Assembly (NCBI RefSeq): GCF_011752565.1
Contig: NZ_VWXK01000034.1
Location: 1-64,000 of the forward strand
Origin: Pantoea sp. Ap-967
GTDB lineage: Bacteria; Pseudomonadota; Gammaproteobacteria; Pseudomonadales; Pseudomonadaceae
DNA length: 64,000 nucleotides
Direction of reading: 5' to 3'
In this document: in pieces, positions 59,092 to 64,000 of the stretch
How the letters are laid out: each line of letters opens with the position of its first letter
How positions within the stretch are numbered: position 1 is the stretch's first letter
Position numbers and translations under genes: made by a program
The notes under the pieces: generated by a model
The model's input: the letters and a program-made list of their open reading frames with translations, nothing else
The model's database searches: none
Told to the model about the DNA's origin: nothing

Positions 59092-60576
59092 ATGAGCGCC
59101 AACGTGGACCTGAACGACCGCCCGGACTACGACCGGGTGCTGCAAACCCTCGCCGACTACGCCCTGACCTACCGGGTCGAATCCAGCGAGGCGCTGGACA
59201 CCGCACGCAATTGCCTGATGGACACCCTTGGCTGTGGCCTCCTGGCCCTGCGCTTTCCTGAGTGCACCAAGCTGCTCGGCCCCCTGGTGGAAGGCACGGT
59301 GGTGCCCAACGGCGCCCGCGTCCCCGGCACCGCCTACCGCCTGGACCCGGTCAAGGCCGCCTGGGACATCGGCAGCACGGTGCGCTGGCTGGACTACAAC
59401 GACACCTGGCTGGCTGCCGAATGGGCGCACCCCTCGGACAACCTCGGTGGCATCCTTGCCGTTGCCGATCACCTGTCGCAAAAGCGCGTGAGCAGCGGCG
59501 AAGCACCGCTGCTGATGCGCGATGTGCTTGAAGCCATGGTCATGGCCCACGAGATCCAGGGCGTGCTGGCGCTGGAAAATGCCTTCAACCGGGTGGGCCT
59601 GGACCACGTGATCCTGGTCAAGGTCGCCTCCACGGCGGTGTGTGCCCGGCTGATGGGCGCCAACCGCGAGCAGATGCTCTCGGCCTTGTCCCACGCCTTC
59701 GTCGATGGCCAGGCGCTGCGCACGTACCGCCATGCGCCCAACGCCGGCTCGCGCAAGTCGTGGGCGGCGGGCGATGCTTCCAGCCGGGGCGTACGCCTGG
59801 CCGATATTGCCCTGCGTGGCGAAATGGGTGTGCCGGGGGTGCTGACCGCGCCGCAGTGGGGCTTTTACGAGGTGTCGTTCAGCCACACCAACAAGGACCT
59901 GGCGCTCAAGCCTGCCGGCCAGTACGAGCTGCGCCTGCCGCAGGCGCTGGCCAGCTATGTGATGGAGAACGTGCTGTTCAAGGTCAGCTTCCCAGCCGAA
60001 TTCCATGCCCAGACCGCCTGCGAGGCGGCCATTGCCTTGCACCCGCTGGTGCGCAACCGCCTGCATGAAGTTGACCGTATCGTCATCACCACCCAGGAGT
60101 CGGCGATTCGTATCATTTCCAAGAGCGGCCCGTTGGCCAATGCCGCCGACCGCGATCATTGCCTGCAGTACATGGTGGCGGTGCCGCTGATTTTCGGGGC
60201 TTTGGTGGCTGAGCATTACGAGGATGCCTTCCATGCCAACCACCCCAGCATCGACCGCTTGCGCGAAAAAATGGAAGTGGTCGAAGACCCGCGCTTCAGC
60301 CGCGAGTACCTGGAAGCGGACAAGCGCTCGATCGCCAACGCAGTGCAAGTGTTCTTCAAGGATGGCAGCAGCACCGAGCAGGTGTTGGTGGAGTACCCGG
60401 TAGGCCACCGGCGGCGGCGCGGGGAGGGCATACCGTTGCTGGAGGCCAAGTTCAGGGGCAACCTGGCGACGCGGTTTGCGCGGCAGCGGTGCGAGCAGAT
60501 TTTCGCCTTGTGCAAAGACCAGCAGGCGCTGGAGCAGACGCCCGTGCACCGGTTTGTGGAGCTGTTTGTGCTGTGA
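59092..60576 (+). CDS. prpD: 2-methylcitrate dehydratase PrpD
   Basis: A 494-residue iron-sulfur-free dehydratase converting 2-methylcitrate to 2-methyl-cis-aconitate. Family motifs include NCLMDTLGCGLLALRF, LDYNDTWLAAEWAHPSDN and AGSRKSWAAGDASSRGVRLA. CAGGAG precedes the ATG. The cluster thus has both dehydration routes, PrpD and AcnD/PrpF. It is the last gene on the plus strand before convergent acnB. Confidence 0.95.
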   Translation: MSANVDLNDRPDYDRVLQTLADYALTYRVESSEALDTARNCLMDTLGCGLLALRFPECTKLLGPLVEGTVVPNGARVPGTAYRLDPVKAAWDIGSTVRWLDYNDTWLAAEWAHPSDNLGGILAVADHLSQKRVSSGEAPLLMRDVLEAMVMAHEIQGVLALENAFNRVGLDHVILVKVASTAVCARLMGANREQMLSALSHAFVDGQALRTYRHAPNAGSRKSWAAGDASSRGVRLADIALRGEMGVPGVLTAPQWGFYEVSFSHTNKDLALKPAGQYELRLPQALASYVMENVLFKVSFPAEFHAQTACEAAIALHPLVRNRLHEVDRIVITTQESAIRIISKSGPLANAADRDHCLQYMVAVPLIFGALVAEHYEDAFHANHPSIDRLREKMEVVEDPRFSREYLEADKRSIANAVQVFFKDGSSTEQVLVEYPVGHRRRRGEGIPLLEAKFRGNLATRFARQRCEQIFALCKDQQALEQTPVHRFVELFVL

Positions 60577-60578
60577 AA

Positions 60579-60664
60579 AATCGCGAGCTACGCTCGCTCC
60601 TACAGGATTGACGCAGGCCTGGTAGGAGCGAGCGCAGCTCGCGATGCGCCGCGAGCGGCGCTCA
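60579..60664. repeat. Inverted REP pair after prpD
   Basis: ATCGCGAGCTACGCTCGCTC at 60580 and GGTAGGAGCGAGCGCAGCTC at 60621 face each other, with CGCCGCGAGCGGCG after. Lies at the prpD/acnB convergence. Confidence 0.88.
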
Positions 60665-60676
60665 ATCTAGCAGGTA

Positions 60677-60711
60677 CAAAAAAGCCCCGGCATCACTGCC
60701 AGGGCTTTTGT
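60677..60711 (-). terminator. Terminator of acnB
   Basis: AAAAGCCCCGG and CCAGGGCTTTT pair with one mismatch around CATCACTG; the A-run gives the T-tail on the minus strand. It may also stop prpD transcripts. Confidence 0.85.
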
Positions 60712-60731
60712 CTACAACCTACAACTGAAGC

Positions 60732-63341
60732 TTACGCCTGAACCACTGGGATCTTGGCGTTGGCCGCCGCTTCACGGAACTCGGCGATCTGGTCGAAGCT
60801 CAGGTAGCGGTAAACGTCGGCAGCCATGCTGTCGATGTCCTTGGCGTACTGCATGTATTCCTCGACGGTCGGCAGCTTGCCGATGATCGAAGCGACCGCG
60901 GCCAGCTCGGCCGAAGCCAGGTACACGTTGGTCGCGTCGCCCAGGCGGTTCGGGAAGTTACGGGTCGAGGTGGAAACCACGGTCGAACCGGTCTGCACAC
61001 GTGCCTGGTTACCCATGCACAGCGAGCAGCCTGGCATTTCCATGCGCGCACCGGCCTTGCCGTAAATGCCGTAGTAGCCTTCTTCGGTCAGCTGGTGGGC
61101 GTCCATCTTGGTTGGCGGGGCCAGCCACAGGCGGGTTGGGATGCCGCCCTTGACCTTGTCCAGCAGCTTGCCGGCGGCGCGGAAGTGGCCGATGTTGGTC
61201 ATGCACGAACCGATGAACACTTCGTCGATCTTCTCGCCCTGTACCGAGGACAGCAGGCGGGCATCGTCCGGGTCGTTCGGCGCGCAGAGCACAGGCTCCT
61301 TGACGTCGGCCAGGTCGATTTCGATGATTTCGGCGTATTCGGCATCGGCGTCGGCCGACAGCAGCTCAGGCTTGGCCAGCCAGGCTTCCATGGCCTGGGC
61401 GCGGCGCTCCAGGGTGCGGGCATCGCCGTAGCCTTCGCCGATCATCCAGCGCAGCAGGGTGATGTTCGACTGCAGGTATTCGGCGATGGCCTTTTCCGGC
61501 AGCTTGATGGTGCAACCGGCAGCGGAACGCTCGGCCGAGGCGTCGGACAGCTCGAATGCCTGCTCGACAGTCAGTTCGTCCAGGCCTTCGATTTCCAGGA
61601 TGCGGCCGGAGAAGGCGTTCTTCTTGCCTTTCTTCTCGACGGTCAGCAGGCCCTTCTGGATGGCGTAGTAAGGGATGGCATGGACCAGGTCACGCAGGGT
61701 GATGCCCGGTTGCAGTTTGCCCTTGAAGCGCACCAGGATCGATTCTGGCATGTCCAGCGGCATGACGCCGGTGGCGGCAGCGAAGGCCACCAGGCCGGAA
61801 CCGGCCGGGAACGAGATGCCGATCGGGAAGCGGGTGTGCGAGTCGCCACCGGTGCCCACGGTATCTGGCATCAGCATGCGGTTCAGCCAGCTGTGGATGA
61901 TGCCGTCGCCTGGGCGCAGCGACACGCCGCCACGGGTGCGGATGAAGTCTGGCAGGGTGTGGTGGGTGGTGACGTCGATCGGCTTCGGATAGGCCGCGGT
62001 GTGGCAGAACGACTGCATCACCAGGTCAGCCGAGAAGCCCAGGCACGCCAGGTCTTTCAGCTCGTCGCGGGTCATCGGGCCGGTGGTGTCCTGGGAGCCG
62101 ACGGTGGTCATCTTCGGCTCGCAGTAGGCACCTGGGCGCACGCCCTGGCCTTCTGGCAGGCCGCAGGCACGGCCGACCATCTTCTGCGCCAGGGTGAAGC
62201 CCTTGCCGGTGTCGGCAGGCTGCTCTGGCTTCTTGAACAGGTCGGATGCGCCCTGGCCCAGCTCGGCGCGGGCTTTTTCGGTCAGGCCACGGCCAACGAT
62301 CAGCGGAATACGGCCGCCAGCGCGAACTTCGTCCAGCAGCACTTCGGTTTTCAGCTCGAAGCTGGTAACCAGCTCGTCGCTGCCGTGGCGGCGCACTTCA
62401 CCTTTGAACGGGTAAACGTCGATGACGTCGCCCATGGCCAGGTTGGTGCAGTCGAATTCGATCGGCAGGGCGCCGGCGTCTTCCATGGTGTTGTAGAAGA
62501 TCGGGGCGATCTTGGTGCCGAAGCAGAAGCCACCGGCGCGCTTGTTCGGCACGTTCGGGATGTCGTCGCCGAAGAACCACAGCACCGAGTTGGTGGCGGA
62601 TTTACGCGAGGAACCGGTACCGACCACGTCACCGACGTAGGCCACCGGGAAGCCTTTGGCCTTGACCGCTTCGATCTGTGCCAGCGGGCCAACCGAACCT
62701 GGCTGCTGTGGCTCGATGCCGTCACGGGCCATTTTCAGCATGGCCAGGGCGTGCAGCGGGATGTCAGGGCGCGACCAGGCGTCCGGGGCAGGGGACAGGT
62801 CGTCGGTGTTGGTTTCGCCAGGCACCTTGAACACGGTCAGGGTGTACTTCTCGGCGATGGCCGGGCGCGAGGTGAACCACTCGCCAGCCGCCCAGGATTC
62901 CAGCACGGCCTTGGCGTGAACGTTGCCGGCCTTGGCCTTTTCAGCCACGTCGTGGAAGGCGTCGAACATCAGCAGGGTGTGCTTGAGCTGTTCGGCCGCG
63001 ACGGCGCCCAGTTCGGCGTCGTCCAGCAGCGCGACCAGCGTCTCGATGTTGTAGCCGCCCTGCATGGTGCCCAGCAGCTCGGTGGCGTGCTTGCGGTCGA
63101 TCAGGGGCGACTTGGCTTCGCCCTTGGCCACGGCGGACAGGAAAGCGGCCTTGACATAGGCAGCTTCGTCGACCCCTGGCGGAACGCGGTTGGTGATCAG
63201 GTCTACGAGGAAGGCTTCTTCGCCGGCCGGCGGGTTTTTCAGCAGCTCGACCAGGCCTGCAGTTTGTTCGGCGTTCAGCGGCTGGGGCACGATACCCAGG
63301 GCGGCACGCTCTTCGATGTGTTTGCGGTAGGCTTCAAGCAC
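60732..63341 (-). CDS. acnB: Bifunctional aconitase B / 2-methylisocitrate dehydratase
   Basis: An 869-residue aconitase of the TCA cycle that also hydrates 2-methyl-cis-aconitate to 2-methylisocitrate. It starts LEAYRKHIEERAALGIVPQ; the 4Fe-4S cysteines are in FIGSCMTNIGH and GCSLCMGNQARV; GVSLRPGDGIIHSW and GTGGDSHTRFPIG are active-site loops. I chose GTG 63341 (GAGGG ahead) rather than ATG 63356, since the extra MRVIT is not typical of the family. It completes the methylcitrate cycle and is convergent to prpD. Confidence 0.95.
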   Translation of the reverse strand: MLEAYRKHIEERAALGIVPQPLNAEQTAGLVELLKNPPAGEEAFLVDLITNRVPPGVDEAAYVKAAFLSAVAKGEAKSPLIDRKHATELLGTMQGGYNIETLVALLDDAELGAVAAEQLKHTLLMFDAFHDVAEKAKAGNVHAKAVLESWAAGEWFTSRPAIAEKYTLTVFKVPGETNTDDLSPAPDAWSRPDIPLHALAMLKMARDGIEPQQPGSVGPLAQIEAVKAKGFPVAYVGDVVGTGSSRKSATNSVLWFFGDDIPNVPNKRAGGFCFGTKIAPIFYNTMEDAGALPIEFDCTNLAMGDVIDVYPFKGEVRRHGSDELVTSFELKTEVLLDEVRAGGRIPLIVGRGLTEKARAELGQGASDLFKKPEQPADTGKGFTLAQKMVGRACGLPEGQGVRPGAYCEPKMTTVGSQDTTGPMTRDELKDLACLGFSADLVMQSFCHTAAYPKPIDVTTHHTLPDFIRTRGGVSLRPGDGIIHSWLNRMLMPDTVGTGGDSHTRFPIGISFPAGSGLVAFAAATGVMPLDMPESILVRFKGKLQPGITLRDLVHAIPYYAIQKGLLTVEKKGKKNAFSGRILEIEGLDELTVEQAFELSDASAERSAAGCTIKLPEKAIAEYLQSNITLLRWMIGEGYGDARTLERRAQAMEAWLAKPELLSADADAEYAEIIEIDLADVKEPVLCAPNDPDDARLLSSVQGEKIDEVFIGSCMTNIGHFRAAGKLLDKVKGGIPTRLWLAPPTKMDAHQLTEEGYYGIYGKAGARMEMPGCSLCMGNQARVQTGSTVVSTSTRNFPNRLGDATNVYLASAELAAVASIIGKLPTVEEYMQYAKDIDSMAADVYRYLSFDQIAEFREAAANAKIPVVQA

Positions 63342-63747
63342 AGTTATTACCCTCATCAGTGGTCCCTAAAGGGAGTCCGGGACGCTCATCCAGCATTCAA
63401 TGCACCCATGCGCGGTCACGGCTTTTTGGGCCGCCCAGCCAGGGTCGCAAAGAATCCTTACAGAAGCTGCTTTCAAAGTTTTACGCCTGCAGAACGGGAG
63501 CTGATGAGGGCTGGCACGGGCATGCGAGGGATGCATGGCCCGGGCCAACGCCGTTCTACCGGATGAACTGTGCTCGTGACGCTTTGAAAACAGCTTCCAA
63601 CGGACATTGTTGCCTTTGAAAAGGCGGGATGATTCTACGGCAAAAAAAGCCCGAAGGTAAGGCGCTGAACATGACTTTAACGGGTGACCCTGGTTAGACA
63701 AAGGGCTAACATGACCCCGTGTTCCACCGCCAAGCCGTTGTTTGCCA
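63342..63747. other. Intergenic region upstream of acnB and the DUF1289 gene
   Basis: About 400 bases that must hold the acnB promoter (minus) and that of the DUF1289 gene (plus). I see no gene. The clear structure is an imperfect inverted repeat (63463-63478 and 63582-63597) described in the findings. No sigma-70 match is convincing. Confidence 0.5.
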
Positions 63748-64000
63748 ATGTCCAACCAGTCCATCAAGACCCCTTGCGTAGGCCTCTGTTCCACCGTTTA
63801 CGGTGACACGGTGTGCCGTGGCTGCAAGCGTTTCCACCACGAAGTGATTAACTGGAACGGGTATGACGAGGCGCAGAAACGTGCGGTGTGGCTGCGCCTG
63901 GAGCAGTTGCTGGCCCAGGTGATGATGGCCAAGCTGGAAGTGTTCGACAAAGGGCTGCTGCGCCAGCAATTGCAGCAGCGCTCTATCCGCTTCGTCGAGC
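63748..64000 (+). CDS. DUF1289 protein, C-terminus cut by window end
   Basis: The first 84 residues are visible, with no stop before the edge. The N-terminal Cys pattern KTPCVGLCSTVYGDTVCRGC (Cys-x3-Cys then Cys-x2-Cys) is the DUF1289 hallmark and probably binds an iron-sulfur cluster or zinc. HHEVINWNGYDEAQKRAVW follows, typical of the family. The function is unknown. Divergent from acnB. Confidence 0.85.
   Translation, partial: MSNQSIKTPCVGLCSTVYGDTVCRGCKRFHHEVINWNGYDEAQKRAVWLRLEQLLAQVMMAKLEVFDKGLLRQQLQQRSIRFVE

Noticed and set aside
53643..60664. CRISPR-like spacing of short palindromes
   Set aside because: The repeats are facing REP pairs between genes, of different types and uneven spacing, with no cas genes and no spacers.
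61095..63566. 823-codon plus-strand frame opposite acnB
   Set aside because: Shadow of acnB with no family similarity.

Overview
The window comes from a GC-rich gammaproteobacterium of the Pseudomonas putida group. I base this on the recognisable proteins, on gene neighbourhoods I remember from P. putida (tig-clpP-clpX-lon-hupB-ppiD; cysB/cysH/pabB; gntR-prpB-prpC-acnD-prpF-prpD-acnB), on the OprI lipoprotein, and on the many GTAGGAGC-type REP palindromes between genes. No database search was run; family calls are from motif reading and memory.

Layout. 1-126: 3' end of an IS3-family insertion sequence. 0.2-2.5 kb: arsenite efflux gene and a RES/Xre toxin-antitoxin pair. 2.5-6 kb: an aminotransferase with a Tat signal, a heme oxygenase, an atypical histidine phosphatase and a TSUP permease. 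6-14 kb: an amino-acid-type chemoreceptor, a LysR/PACE efflux pair, a lipoprotein with a Gln-Ser repeat tail, and a dicarboxylate-type carrier with two GntR/FCD regulators. 13.9-16.5 kb: folD, four tRNA genes (Arg, His, Leu, His) and a lone methyltransferase. 16.7-25.8 kb: the protein-quality-control block (trigger factor, ClpP, ClpX, Lon, HU-beta, PpiD) with heat-shock-type promoter sequences. 26-39.9 kb: mixed housekeeping genes (patatin, CHAD protein, thioesterase, second chemoreceptor, TatD, MltF-like transglycosylase, DoxX, GreB, YbbAP/TesA). 40-41.4 kb: an L,D-transpeptidase beside its likely substrate OprI. 42-48.5 kb: DAHP synthase, ketopantoate reductase, a universal stress protein, CysB, CysH and PabB. 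48.7-51.7 kb: a three-gene ATP-grasp / inactive transglutaminase / retropepsin-like cluster. 52-63.3 kb: a complete 2-methylcitrate cycle cluster followed by convergent acnB. 63.75 kb to the end: a DUF1289 gene cut by the window edge.

How it fits together. The chromosome is mostly core. Accessory signals are limited to the IS end, the toxin-antitoxin pair, and the methyltransferase behind the tRNA array. The most intriguing function is the three-gene cluster at 48.7-51.7 kb: an amidoligase-like cytosolic enzyme, a seven-helix membrane protein whose transglutaminase domain lacks any cysteine, and an exported protease with a DTGA motif. This looks like a peptide or tail-ligation system at the envelope whose product is not established. 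The clearest regulatory structure is at the start of the propionate cluster, where two copies of a GntR-type palindrome lie 73 bp apart around a candidate promoter. Every later junction of that cluster holds a REP inverted repeat.
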